From Mycobacterium saskatchewanense (GTDB lineage Bacteria > Actinomycetota > Actinomycetes > Mycobacteriales > Mycobacteriaceae), in NCBI RefSeq assembly GCF_010729105.1, contig NZ_AP022573.1:2666001-2730000 (forward strand): a stretch of DNA of 64,000 nt, written 5' to 3'. Of this stretch, positions 25,291 through 36,114 are shown one piece after another. Below the pieces are notes generated by a model. That model searched no databases. It was not told the DNA's origin and was given only the letters and a program-made list of their open reading frames with translations. The position numbers and the translations under genes are program-made. Numbering within the stretch: position 1 is the first letter of the stretch; the number at the start of each line of letters is the position of its first letter.

Positions 25291-26790
25291 CTACGGCAGC
25301 ACCGTGTGCATCAGCATCACGTCGTACGCCGACCACAGCGAGAGGTTGAAATACAAGTCCCTGCCCGACGACCACGGGTGGATCATCGGCGCGTAGATGC
25401 CGCCCGGCATCGAGAATGCCGACACCAACGGCTGTTCGGGGCTCCACGGCCCCTCGGGCGACGGCGCGGTCCTTGCCACGACGTCGTTGCTGCCGCCATT
25501 GGTGTAGAGCACCAGGTACTGCTTCAAGTAGTTGTTGTACTGCGCCGACATCTCGCCGACCGGTCCCGGCCACAGCGGCGTCGCCGCGCCCGGATTGGCT
25601 GCGACCCAGTGCCCGCCGTTGTCGCCATTCCAATACTGGTATTTCGTGAGGTCGGGCAGCTGGTTCGGCGGAACCCGCGACAAGAAGGCGGCGCCGCCGC
25701 GGCCGGACGGAGTGCCGAACTGGTAGAGGTAACCGTCGTTGCCCTTCATGAACGCGCCCATTTGGAAGTTCTCGTTACCGGGGGTGAAGCCCATCCCGGG
25801 GATCGCGTCCGCCGAGGCCGTGCGAATGGTGCCGGGAAAGACGCCCCAGTTCTGGCCGTTATCCAGCGAGCGGGCGATCGCCGAATAGTTCGTGGTCCAT
25901 TCGCCGTCGCGGCCCCACTGCCTGATGGACATGTAGCTCATGTATTGGGTCCTACCGAGCGACATGCCCGCGGTCGGGATGATCCCGGTCTCGTGTGCGG
26001 CCTTGTGGATGGTGTTGACGACCTGCTTGGACAGGCCGGTCGTCCACACCGGTGAACCCGAGTATTTGTCGTTGGGCAGACCATCGGCTATGTGAATCCC
26101 ATGCGACAGATCGTGGTCCGAACTGCGGAACAGGGTGTTGTACCGCCACTGCTGGCCATGGACCTTGCAGTATCCGAACGTATCGCCGAACGCCATCAGC
26201 ACCTGACGGTTGGCGGGATCGCCGTTGTCCCAGGCGATCCCGAGGTCGGTGCCGGAGATGCCGAACCGATCGAGGGTTTTGTTGGGGCCGTTCGGACCAG
26301 TCACCCAGTCCACCAGTGACGTCGGCGCACCCGCGATGTTGGCCGGAGGTGGCGGCGGTGCGGGCTGGGGAGCGGGCGCGGGCCGCGGCTGAACCGGGGC
26401 CGCATTCGGGTTCAATTGAGTGGCATTCGGGGATTGCGGGACGCCGGGCGTGGGCGGATTCGGGGCCGGCGGCACCACCCCGGCCTGGGGCTGGATCGGC
26501 GCCGAATACCGTTGCCCCGGCGTGGTCGGCTTGAGGAACGACGAAATGAGCGGACCCAGTTTGGGTAGCGGAGCGCGGTCATTCGTATGCGAGGGCCGCC
26601 GTCCCGTCGGCGGTTGGACGACCGGCTGGGGTGCGGGCATAGCGGGAGGCGCGGCCGGCGGGTCGATGTTCGCTTCGGGTGCGCCGCACGGCGTGGCGTT
26701 CGCGGCCGGGGCGGGGCCCACCGCGAGGACGAGTCCGACAGCGGCCGCCGATGCCACCGATAGCGACACGCTCCGAAAAATCGCCGACAT
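25291..26790 (-). CDS. Secreted DUF4185-domain protein
   Basis: A 499-residue exported protein. It has a signal peptide (FRSVSLSVASAAAVGLVLAVG, cleavage near ANA-TPC), a Pro-rich linker of about 130 residues (repeated PAP/PQP), then a C-terminal DUF4185 domain (TDLGIAWDNGDPANRQVLMAFGDTFG, MSIRQWGRDGEWTTNYSA, YLVLYTNGGSNDVVARTAPSPEGPWS). DUF4185 resembles five-bladed propeller glycoside-hydrolase folds and is found in mycobacterial enzymes acting on arabinan-type polysaccharides, so cell-wall glycan activity is plausible. The start at 26790 is chosen because the signal peptide begins there; 12 further codons are open upstream. Confidence 0.88.
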   Translation of the reverse strand: MSAIFRSVSLSVASAAAVGLVLAVGPAPAANATPCGAPEANIDPPAAPPAMPAPQPVVQPPTGRRPSHTNDRAPLPKLGPLISSFLKPTTPGQRYSAPIQPQAGVVPPAPNPPTPGVPQSPNATQLNPNAAPVQPRPAPAPQPAPPPPPANIAGAPTSLVDWVTGPNGPNKTLDRFGISGTDLGIAWDNGDPANRQVLMAFGDTFGYCKVHGQQWRYNTLFRSSDHDLSHGIHIADGLPNDKYSGSPVWTTGLSKQVVNTIHKAAHETGIIPTAGMSLGRTQYMSYMSIRQWGRDGEWTTNYSAIARSLDNGQNWGVFPGTIRTASADAIPGMGFTPGNENFQMGAFMKGNDGYLYQFGTPSGRGGAAFLSRVPPNQLPDLTKYQYWNGDNGGHWVAANPGAATPLWPGPVGEMSAQYNNYLKQYLVLYTNGGSNDVVARTAPSPEGPWSPEQPLVSAFSMPGGIYAPMIHPWSSGRDLYFNLSLWSAYDVMLMHTVLP

Positions 26791-27237
26791 GTAACACCTT
26801 TCGAGGGACAGCGGCGTCGCACCCAAATCAGATTGACGCCCGCGGTTCGCTCATGTGACGATAGTGATCTGCGTGGCGGATGTGACCACCGATTTGCTGA
26901 TAGGTATGCATCCGTGACCGTGTCGCAATCCGCCGGTTCCATCACGAGGACGCCCGTCGGGGCGCCGCCCGGCGCGCACCGGAATCAGCCAATTCACACG
27001 ACCGACCTGGACGGTTCACCGCCGGTCGGGGTGCTCTGCCCGCATCCCACGCACGATTCCCTCACCCCCACCGCCCGGACGATCGGTGCGGCACCGGCGC
27101 CGCGGGCCGCCGTCCCCGGTCACCGCGAGCGTTGCTGATGGCCGCGGCGTTGCGTTGTGCAGATGATCTTGTGATCCGTATTACGGTCTTACATAATCCA
27201 CTATGTGAATCTCCGGCTCGGAACAGGAGTAGGTCTC
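26791..27237. other. 447-bp intergenic region between divergent genes
   Basis: The frame at 26833-27138 has no recognisable similarity and is not called. The region holds the promoter at 27169-27197 for the following small gene and presumably a promoter for the DUF4185 gene. Confidence 0.5.
27169..27197 (+). promoter_or_regulatory. Sigma70/SigA-like promoter
   Basis: TTGTGA (27169-27174), a 17-bp spacer and CATAAT (27192-27197) give a good match to the housekeeping consensus. It ends about 40 bp before the ATG at 27238. Confidence 0.5.
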
Positions 27238-27465
27238 ATGAGCAATTGGACAACCCGCCGCTTCGCAGTCCTCGTCGCCGCCGCCGGCGTGGCGCTCGTC
27301 GGGGCGGCCTGGGTCGGATACCCGGACGTCGCGACCGCCGCTCCGTCCAGCACCGGGACATCGGCGCCGACGACGACGCCCACACCCCTCACCACGCTGG
27401 CGCCGCCGTCGACCCTCTCGGCTCCCCCCGCCCCCTCGGCACCGCCGGCCCCGCCGCTGCCGTAG
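27238..27465 (+). CDS. Small secreted Pro/Thr-rich protein
   Basis: A 75-residue protein. It has a signal sequence (TTRRFAVLVAAAGVALVGAAWVGY, cleavage near ATAAPS), then a short tail of Ser/Thr/Pro (SSTGTSAPTTTPTP, then repeated PPAP ending PPLP). The ATG at 27238 follows an AGGAG at 27227-27231. Such Pro-rich exported peptides are common in mycobacteria and may be O-mannosylated. No specific role is known. Confidence 0.65.
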   Translation: MSNWTTRRFAVLVAAAGVALVGAAWVGYPDVATAAPSSTGTSAPTTTPTPLTTLAPPSTLSAPPAPSAPPAPPLP

Positions 27466-27543
27466 CCACCACTCGCCCGGCGGGCTACCCGGCGAACGGC
27501 CGCGCGCGCTAACTTGTGAGCAGTCGGCCGAGGAGGGCAACCG

Positions 27544-28950
27544 GTGAATGCGCCTAATGGCGTGCGGCCCACAGCAGTCGAAGGCAACGCGTATCTCCGC
27601 CGGGTGGTCGCCGCGTCGATGGCGGGCACCGTCGTCGAGTGGTACGAGTTCTTCCTCTACGGCACCGCCGCCACCCTGGTGTTCAGCAAGGTGTTCTTCG
27701 CGCGAGGCGGCAACGAGCTCGACGCAATCCTTGCCGCATTCGTCACCTACGCCGTCGGCTTCGCGGCCCGCCCGCTCGGCGGCCTGGTCTTCGGTCACCT
27801 GGGCGACCGCTACGGGCGCAAGAAACTGCTGCAGCTCAGCCTGCTGCTGGTGGGCACCGCCACGTTCCTCATGGGTTGTCTGCCAACCTTCGGTCAGATC
27901 GGATACTGGGCGCCGGCTCTTCTGGTGGCGCTGCGCTTCGTCCAGGGGTTCGCCGTCGGCGGCGAATGGGGTGGCGCCGTTCTGCTCGTCGCAGAGCACA
28001 GCCCGAACGCCAGCCGCGGGTTCTGGGCAAGCTGGCCGCAGGCCGGCGTGCCGGGCGGCAACATGCTCGCCACCGTGGTTCTCCTGGTGCTCACCTCGGA
28101 GCTCCCCGACGCCGAGTTCCTCAGCTGGGGCTGGCGCGTCGCGTTCTGGCTGTCGGCCGTCGTCGTACTGATCGGGTATTACATCCGCACCAAAGTCACC
28201 GACGCACCGATCTTCGTCGCCGCGCGGCGACAGGCCGAGGAGCTCAACCGCGGCCACCTGGGCGCCATCGAGGTGCTCAAGCGCTATCCGCGCGGCATCC
28301 TCACCGCCATGGGGTTGCGCTTCGGCGAAAACACCATGTACTACCTCGTCGTCACGTTTTCCATCACCTACCTGAAGGTGCAGGTGCACGCCAACACGAC
28401 GGTGATCCTGTGGTGGCTCCTGGCCGCACACGCGGTGCACTTCGCGGTCATCCCGCTGGCCGGGCGCCTCAGCGACCGATTGGGCAGGCGCCCAATCTAT
28501 TTCATCGGTGCGATCAGCGCATGCAGCTGGGGCTTTTTCGCGTTCCCGATGATGAACAGCGGCCGCAACCTCATCGTCATGTCGGCGATCATCATCGGCC
28601 TGGTGATCCACGGCCTCATGTACGCGGTCCAGCCGGCGGCCATGGCGGAGATGTTTCCCACCCGGATGCGCTACTCGGGGGTGTCGTTCGGTTACCAGGT
28701 CACCGCGATCGTGGCGGGCTCGCTGGCACCGATCATCGCGGTCCGCCTGCTCGAGACGTACAAATCCGCGGTGCCGATTTCGTGGTACCTGGCGGCCACG
28801 GCGGCGGTCAGCGCGGTGGCCGCGTTGCTCGCCCGCGAGACGAAGGGGTGCGACCTCGCCGCCATCGATCGCGCGGATCTGCACAGTTTCCGACCACAGC
28901 CGATCCTCCCGGAAGCCGAGCCGATGGGACTTGCCGAAGGCGCCCTGTAG
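27544..28950 (+). CDS. MFS transporter, metabolite:H+ symporter (MHS) type
   Basis: A 468-residue, about 12-helix major facilitator transporter. The signature VVEWYEFFLYGTAATLVF near residue 35 and GDRYGRKKLL near residue 90 are typical of the metabolite:H+ symporter group (shikimate, alpha-ketoglutarate, proline/betaine carriers); Rv1200 is a similar mycobacterial protein. A second loop motif, GRLSDRLGRRPIY, is near residue 310. GTG start at 27544. It is followed by a terminator hairpin at 29065-29106. It probably imports an organic acid; the substrate is unknown. Confidence 0.9.
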   Translation: MNAPNGVRPTAVEGNAYLRRVVAASMAGTVVEWYEFFLYGTAATLVFSKVFFARGGNELDAILAAFVTYAVGFAARPLGGLVFGHLGDRYGRKKLLQLSLLLVGTATFLMGCLPTFGQIGYWAPALLVALRFVQGFAVGGEWGGAVLLVAEHSPNASRGFWASWPQAGVPGGNMLATVVLLVLTSELPDAEFLSWGWRVAFWLSAVVVLIGYYIRTKVTDAPIFVAARRQAEELNRGHLGAIEVLKRYPRGILTAMGLRFGENTMYYLVVTFSITYLKVQVHANTTVILWWLLAAHAVHFAVIPLAGRLSDRLGRRPIYFIGAISACSWGFFAFPMMNSGRNLIVMSAIIIGLVIHGLMYAVQPAAMAEMFPTRMRYSGVSFGYQVTAIVAGSLAPIIAVRLLETYKSAVPISWYLAATAAVSAVAALLARETKGCDLAAIDRADLHSFRPQPILPEAEPMGLAEGAL

Positions 28951-29000
28951 TTCACCGCCCGTGGCGCCGATCAGCAAAGCGGTGAAGTCTTATGTTTGCC

Positions 29001-29017
29001 TACCTCCGCGGAAGGTA
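29001..29017. promoter_or_regulatory. Near-perfect dyad upstream of the thiolase operon
   Basis: TACCTCCGCGGAAGGTA is an imperfect inverted repeat around CCGCGG, about 50 bp after the MFS stop. It could be an operator or part of a transcript end. No known regulator motif is recognised. Confidence 0.3.
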
Positions 29018-29064
29018 ATGATGCATGAGAGGTGCGCGCGTGGGCCGGCCTACGTGCTCACCTA

Positions 29065-29106
29065 GGTCCCGTCGGTTCAGCCCGAGAGCCGACGGGGCCG
29101 CCTTTT
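29065..29106 (+). terminator. Hairpin terminator after the MFS gene
   Basis: GGTCCCGTCGG (29065-29075) pairs with CCGACGGGGCC (29089-29099, one G-T pair) across a 13-nt loop, followed by GCCTTTT. This is a strong intrinsic-type terminator between the MFS gene and the thiolase operon. Confidence 0.75.
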
Positions 29107-29179
29107 ATTGTTGCTGGGCGACCAGACCCGCGCGCTGATACCACTGACCCTGAACACATCCAGGAGTACCGTGCGCCGT

Positions 29180-30406
29180 ATGGATCGCGACACCGATGTC
29201 TGGATTCTCGGCGGCTACCAAAGCGATTTCGCGCGCAACCTCACCAGGGAAGGGCACGACTTCGCCGCCTTGACCGCCGAGGTGGTCGACGGCACGCTCG
29301 CCGCGGCGAGGGCGGATGCCGCTGACGTCGGCGTGGTCCACGTCGCCAATGCCTTCGGGGAGATGTTCGCCGCTCAGGGGCACCTCGGGGCGATGCCGGC
29401 CTCGGTGTGCGACGGGCTGTGGGACGTCCCGGCCACCCGGCATGAGGCGGCGTGCGCGTCGGGCAGCGTGGCGGTGCTGGCGGCGATGGCGGACCTGCGG
29501 TCGGGTGCTTACGACACCGCACTGGTGGTGGGCATCGAGCTCGAGAAGACGGTGCCGGGCGACACTGCGGCACAGTATCTGGGCGCCGCCGCGTGGACCG
29601 GCCACGAAAGTGTCCGCGCGCGTTATCTGTGGCCGTCGATGTTCGCCGAGGTCGCCGACGAATACGACCGGCGCTACGGCTTGGACGACGCTCACCTGCG
29701 GGCCATCGCGCAACTGAACTTCGCCAACGCGCGCCGCAACCCCAACGCGCAGACACGCGCCTGGACCGTCCCCGACCCCATCACCGATGACGACGCGACC
29801 AACCCGATCACCGAAGGCCGCTTGCGGAGGTTCGACTGCAGCCAGATGACTGACGGCGGGGCGGGCCTGGTACTCGTCGGTGACGCCTATCTACGCGCGC
29901 ACCCCGGCGCGCGCCCGATCGGCCGCATCGACGGATGGGGGCATCGCACCGTCGGGCTGGGCCTGCGGCAGAAACTCGACCGCGCCGCCGACGAGCCGTA
30001 CGTGCTCCCACATGTGCGCGCCGCGGTGCTCGACGCGTTGCGCCGCGCGCGGCTGAGCCTGGACGACATCGCTGGGTTCGAGGTGCACGACTGCTTCACC
30101 CCCAGCGAGTACTTGGCGATCGACCACATCGGGCTGACCGGTCCGGGTGAGTCGTGGAAGGCCATCGAGAACGGGGAGATCGAGATCGGCGGCCGGCTTC
30201 CGATCAATCCCAGCGGCGGCCTCATCGGCGGCGGACACCCGGTCGGCGCGTCCGGGGTGCGGATGCTGCTCGACGCGGCCAAACAGGTCAGCGGCACGTC
30301 CGGCGACTACCAGGTCGACGACGCGAAGTCCTTCGGCATCCTCAACTTCGGTGGCAGCACCGCCACCACGGTCAGTTTCGTCGTGAGTAGCCCCAGGGGT
30401 TCGTGA
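29180..30406 (+). CDS. Thiolase-like lipid-transfer protein (Rv0914c ortholog)
   Basis: A 408-residue thiolase-superfamily protein of the SCP-x/acetyl-CoA acetyltransferase branch. The nucleophilic Cys lies in HEAACASGSVAVLAAM near residue 91. HDCFTPSEY and NPSGGLIGGGHPVGASG (about 340) are the other active-site blocks. Length is close to the M. tuberculosis protein. The start ATG at 29180 fits the onset of similarity; a GTG nine bases upstream is an alternative. Its stop overlaps or abuts the carotenoid oxygenase start, forming a coupled operon. It is likely to act in beta-oxidation or sterol side-chain thiolysis; the substrate is unknown. Confidence 0.9.
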   Translation: MDRDTDVWILGGYQSDFARNLTREGHDFAALTAEVVDGTLAAARADAADVGVVHVANAFGEMFAAQGHLGAMPASVCDGLWDVPATRHEAACASGSVAVLAAMADLRSGAYDTALVVGIELEKTVPGDTAAQYLGAAAWTGHESVRARYLWPSMFAEVADEYDRRYGLDDAHLRAIAQLNFANARRNPNAQTRAWTVPDPITDDDATNPITEGRLRRFDCSQMTDGGAGLVLVGDAYLRAHPGARPIGRIDGWGHRTVGLGLRQKLDRAADEPYVLPHVRAAVLDALRRARLSLDDIAGFEVHDCFTPSEYLAIDHIGLTGPGESWKAIENGEIEIGGRLPINPSGGLIGGGHPVGASGVRMLLDAAKQVSGTSGDYQVDDAKSFGILNFGGSTATTVSFVVSSPRGS

Positions 30407-30408
30407 CC

Positions 30409-31923
30409 ATGAATGTCGAAATTCTCGGAAAGTTCCTATCCACGCTGCCCGAAGACGACGACCACCCCTACCGGACCGGCCCGTGGCGTCCGCAGACCAC
30501 CGAGTGGGACGCCGACGACCTCGCCGCGGTGGAGGGGGAAATTCCGCGGGATCTGGACGGCATCTACCTCCGCAACACCGAGAACCCACTCCACCCGGCT
30601 TTCAAGACTTATCACCCGTTCGACGGGGACGGCATGCTGCACGTCGTCGGCTTTCGCGACGGAAAAGCCTTCTACCACAACCGGTTTGTCCGAACCGAGG
30701 GTTTCCTCGCCGAGAACGAGGCCGGGGGGCCCCTGTGGCCCGGTTTGGCCGAACCGGTGCAGCTGGCCCGGCGCAAAGACGGCTGGGGCGCGCGCACCCT
30801 GCTGAAGGACGCCTCGAGCACCGACGTCATCGTGCACCGCGGTGTCGCGCTCACCAGCTTCTATCAGTGCGGCGATCTGTACCGGGTGGACCCGTACTCG
30901 GCGAACACCCTGGGCAAGGAGACCTGGAGCGGGCGCTTCCCCACCGACTGGGGCGTGTCCGCCCACCCGAAAGTCGATCCCCGAACCGGCGAATTGCTGT
31001 TCTTCAACTACAGCAAGCAAGACCCCTACATGCGCTACGGCGTCGTCGACGAGGCCGACGAACTCGTCCATTACGTCGACATCCCGCTGCCGGGGCCGCG
31101 GCTGCCCCACGACATGGCGTTCACCGAGAATTACGTCATCCTCAACGATTTCCCGCTGTTCTGGGATCCGGGGTTGCTCGAGCACGACGTGCACCTGCCG
31201 CGCTTCTATCCGGACACTCCGTCGCGCTTCGCGGTGCTCCCCCGCCGGGGCGGGACCGACGACATTCGGTGGTTCGAGGCCAACCCGACGTTCGTGCTCC
31301 ACTTCACCAACGCCTACGAGGACGGCGACGAGATCGTCCTCGACGGCTTCTTCGAAGGCGATCCTTCTCCGATAGACACCGGTGGGACCAAGTGGGAGAA
31401 GCTTTTCCGGTTCCTGGCACTCGACCGGCTGCAGACGCGACTGCACCGGTGGCGGTTCAATCTGGTGACCGGCGCGGTCAAGGAGGAGCAGCTGTCCGAG
31501 TCGATCACCGAGTTCGGCACGATCAACCCCGACTACGCCGCCACCGACTACCGGTACACCTACGCGGCCACCGGGAAGCCGGGCTGGTTCCTGTTCGACG
31601 GCTTGGTGAGACACGACCTGCGCACCGGCGGCGAGCAGGAGTTCTCGTTCGGCGACGGTGTCTACGGGAGCGAGACGGCGATGGCCCCACGGGTGGGCAC
31701 CCGCGGCGAAGACGACGGCTACCTGGTCACCCTCACCACCGACATGAACGCCGACGCGTCGTACTGCGTCGTGTTCGACGCCGCTCGGATCGAGGACGGC
31801 CCGGTGTGCAAACTGCAATTGCCGGAACGCATCTCGAGCGGGACCCATTCGACATGGGCGCCCGGCGGGCAACTTCGGCGCTGGGAACATGCCGGCTCGG
31901 CGGCCGAAGCCGCGGGCCCGTGA
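30409..31923 (+). CDS. Carotenoid cleavage oxygenase family protein (Rv0913c ortholog)
   Basis: A 504-residue non-haem iron(II) dioxygenase of the retinal pigment epithelial membrane protein/carotenoid oxygenase family. The four expected iron-ligand His residues are visible in VSAHPKVD (about 186), LPHDMAF (about 234), VLHFTNAY (about 298) and GTHSTW (about 480), and the seven-bladed propeller length is normal. A GTG at 30403 overlapping the thiolase stop is an alternative start. The stop overlaps the VOC start as GTGA. It would cleave a C=C bond of an apocarotenoid or stilbene-like compound. Confidence 0.9.
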   Translation: MNVEILGKFLSTLPEDDDHPYRTGPWRPQTTEWDADDLAAVEGEIPRDLDGIYLRNTENPLHPAFKTYHPFDGDGMLHVVGFRDGKAFYHNRFVRTEGFLAENEAGGPLWPGLAEPVQLARRKDGWGARTLLKDASSTDVIVHRGVALTSFYQCGDLYRVDPYSANTLGKETWSGRFPTDWGVSAHPKVDPRTGELLFFNYSKQDPYMRYGVVDEADELVHYVDIPLPGPRLPHDMAFTENYVILNDFPLFWDPGLLEHDVHLPRFYPDTPSRFAVLPRRGGTDDIRWFEANPTFVLHFTNAYEDGDEIVLDGFFEGDPSPIDTGGTKWEKLFRFLALDRLQTRLHRWRFNLVTGAVKEEQLSESITEFGTINPDYAATDYRYTYAATGKPGWFLFDGLVRHDLRTGGEQEFSFGDGVYGSETAMAPRVGTRGEDDGYLVTLTTDMNADASYCVVFDAARIEDGPVCKLQLPERISSGTHSTWAPGGQLRRWEHAGSAAEAAGP

Positions 31924-32405
31924 CAACCCCCGGCAGGCGCCCCAGGAACACGCACTGGCCCGCCCGTTTGGCCTCGATCGGCGCCATCCGCTTCGCGCGG
32001 CGGTCGAGCAATTTCGCCGAGGCGGTGCGGTTTTATCGGGAGCTGGTGGGCTTGCCGCTCTACGAGACGTTCGAGTCCAGCTTCGGGAGTAACGGGGCGA
32101 TATTCGGGCTGCCCAGCTGGAACCTGACGCTGGAGATCGTCGAGTCGGTCGACGCCGTGGCGGCGGATCACCACGACCAGTTGTGCCTGTACTTTCCGGA
32201 CCAGCAGGCCCGGGACGGAGCGATCGACCGACTGCGGGCCGCGGGCGCCGAACCTATCGACCAACACCCGTATTGGGCGGCAATGGGCGCCGTCACCTAC
32301 CGCGACCCGGACGGCCGCGAAGTCGTGTTCGCGCCCTTCGTCTACGGCGTGAACGAGCCGAGGGGCAGCGACGCCTCGGGCAGGCACGAATTCCCATCGG
32401 CCTAG
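31920..32405 (+). CDS. VOC-family (glyoxalase/extradiol dioxygenase-like) protein
   Basis: A 161-residue vicinal oxygen chelate protein. Beta-alpha-beta modules are seen in AIRFARRSSNFAEAVRFYRELVGLPLYETF and in VTYRDPDGREVVFAP near residue 125. GTG start at 31920, overlapping the carotenoid oxygenase stop by 4 bp, so it is translationally coupled to that gene. It may metabolise or bind the cleavage product. VOC substrates cannot be read from sequence. Confidence 0.85.
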   Translation: MTTPGRRPRNTHWPARLASIGAIRFARRSSNFAEAVRFYRELVGLPLYETFESSFGSNGAIFGLPSWNLTLEIVESVDAVAADHHDQLCLYFPDQQARDGAIDRLRAAGAEPIDQHPYWAAMGAVTYRDPDGREVVFAPFVYGVNEPRGSDASGRHEFPSA

Positions 32406-32408
32406 CCG

Positions 32409-32834
32409 TCACCGCCTGTTGGCAAGGGCGGCGATGACGGCCGCGGCCGAGCACACCGCCGCGCACGCCGCGGCAACCGCGCCCACATAGAGCCCGTATT
32501 CGGCCGACACCGGCGGGTTGACGTTGAGCTTGTAGTACCACGCCGCGAGCGCCACGATCAGCGACGAAACGACCAGCGCCGCAACGGAAGCAATCCTGAC
32601 CGAAAGCCCGCGGCCGACCATCGCACCGACCACCAGCAGCGTCGACGACAGTAAGACGATGAGCTGGCCCGCGCCGAACCCGTGCGGTAGCTGCAGGCTG
32701 CCGTGCGTGCCACCGATGGCGTTGGCCCAGCCCCCTCCATTGACCCTGGTCGTCAGCCACGGCAACCAGGCGCTGGCCGAAATGATCAGGGCGAAGAACG
32801 CCACAAGCCAACCAGGGCTCAGTCGGCGAATCAT
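32409..32834 (-). CDS. Four-helix membrane protein (Rv0912 ortholog)
   Basis: A 141-residue integral membrane protein with four predicted helices: WLVAFFALIISASAWLPW, LIVLLSSTLLVVGAMVG, IASVAALVVSSLIVALAAWYY and VGAVAAACAAVCSAAAVIA. It occupies the position of Rv0912, convergent with the VOC gene (4-bp gap). Function is unknown. Confidence 0.8.
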   Translation of the reverse strand: MIRRLSPGWLVAFFALIISASAWLPWLTTRVNGGGWANAIGGTHGSLQLPHGFGAGQLIVLLSSTLLVVGAMVGRGLSVRIASVAALVVSSLIVALAAWYYKLNVNPPVSAEYGLYVGAVAAACAAVCSAAAVIAALANRR

Positions 32835-32924
32835 GTTGCGAGATTAGCCGAGTGTTCCGCCGGCTCGTGCAACCGAAGGGCACGTCACGCGTGTCGGATC
32901 GCGCAGACTACCCCTCGACCACCA

Positions 32925-32984
32925 CGACACATAAACGGTTGCGACGACACGCCGAGACGGATCGCGGTAGATGCTGTTTCGCGA
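32925..32984. repeat. 60-bp dispersed repeat, copy A
   Basis: Shares CGACACATAAAC, CGACACGCCG, TCGCGGT and CGCGA with copy B at 41121-41180, with identical spacing (8, 7 and 11 bases between blocks). It is intergenic between the Rv0912- and Rv0910-type genes. Confidence 0.7.
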
Positions 32985-33017
32985 GCCGAGCGGGGTGAGA
33001 GTGGGTGGCCGCCAGCG

Positions 33018-33491
33018 TCAGTGATGCAGGCCGCCGTTGCCGTTCGTGCTCGGATCTGGCCTGGCGAAGACCGTGACGAAGTTTTGCAGCGATTCGTTGA
33101 TGTCGCTGCGCAGCGCGGCGGCGACGATCATGCCAATCGGCCCGAACAGCGCCGGACCACCGAGGTGCACGTCGAAGCCGACGACGGAACCCTCCCCGCT
33201 GGGCTGGACCTTGGCCATGAGTTTGACCTTGACGCCGCCGACACCGTCACCGTTGAGCGTCATGCCCTCCGGCGGCTTGTAACGCACCACCGTCCATTTG
33301 ATCCGGTTGTACATGCCCTTGACCTCGACGATCGACTCGACGACTGTGCCCTTGTCGATGTCGTCGGGCAGCGTGCTGCGCCACACCTTGTGGATGGTCA
33401 GCCACTCCTTGTACCGGGAGAGGTCGGACGCGTGCTTCCACGCGACCTCGGGCGGCAGCGGTACGTCGATGGATCCGGAGAGTTTGGCCAT
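33018..33491 (-). CDS. SRPBCC-fold toxin (Rv0910 ortholog)
   Basis: A 157-residue START/SRPBCC-fold protein: MAKLSGSIDVPLPPEVAWKHASDLSRYKEWL, then YNRIKWTVVRYKPPEGMTLNGDGVGGVKVKL. M. tuberculosis Rv0910 is reported as the toxin of an Rv0909-Rv0910 toxin-antitoxin pair. The start ATG at 33491 is only 4 bp from the stop of the upstream small protein, so the pair is cotranscribed. The fold suggests a hydrophobic-ligand pocket; the toxic mechanism is not evident from sequence. Confidence 0.9.
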   Translation of the reverse strand: MAKLSGSIDVPLPPEVAWKHASDLSRYKEWLTIHKVWRSTLPDDIDKGTVVESIVEVKGMYNRIKWTVVRYKPPEGMTLNGDGVGGVKVKLMAKVQPSGEGSVVGFDVHLGGPALFGPIGMIVAAALRSDINESLQNFVTVFARPDPSTNGNGGLHH

Positions 33492-33495
33492 GGCT

Positions 33496-33684
33496 TCAGT
33501 TCTGCTGCTCGCCCGGCGCGGCGGAGTCGGCAGCCTTCTTGGCCTGTTCCTGCACCTTGTGGATGGTGTCGGTGTACTTGCCCTGCGTCTTCTCGTCGAC
33601 GAACTCGCCGGCCTTGTCGATCGCCATCTCGACCTTGTCGGCGTTCTGCGCCAACAGGTCCTTCGCCTTGTCCAGGAATCCCAT
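33496..33684 (-). CDS. MT0933-like antitoxin (Rv0909 ortholog)
   Basis: A 62-residue charged, helical protein ([26 protein letters not shown], then [24 protein letters not shown]) of the MT0933-like antitoxin family. It resembles CsbD-like and Rv1398-type helical proteins. It is placed immediately upstream of the Rv0910-type toxin, in antitoxin-first order. A GGGAAGGGG-like ribosome site precedes the start. Confidence 0.88.
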   Translation of the reverse strand: MGFLDKAKDLLAQNADKVEMAIDKAGEFVDEKTQGKYTDTIHKVQEQAKKAADSAAPGEQQN

Positions 33685-33732
33685 CGTTGCGCCCCTTCCC
33701 CGAGGATCCCGGGAGAGTTTACTTGTCGGGTT

Positions 33733-36110
<2,378 letters not shown>

Positions 36111-36114
<4 letters not shown>

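Noticed and set aside
27181..28977. 598-codon minus-strand open frame opposite the MFS transporter
   Set aside because: Highly charged shadow of a clear transporter gene; no family signature.
30483..31919. Long plus-strand open frame continuing into the VOC gene
   Set aside because: Arg-rich shadow of the carotenoid oxygenase gene; similarity to VOC proteins starts only at the GTG at 31920.
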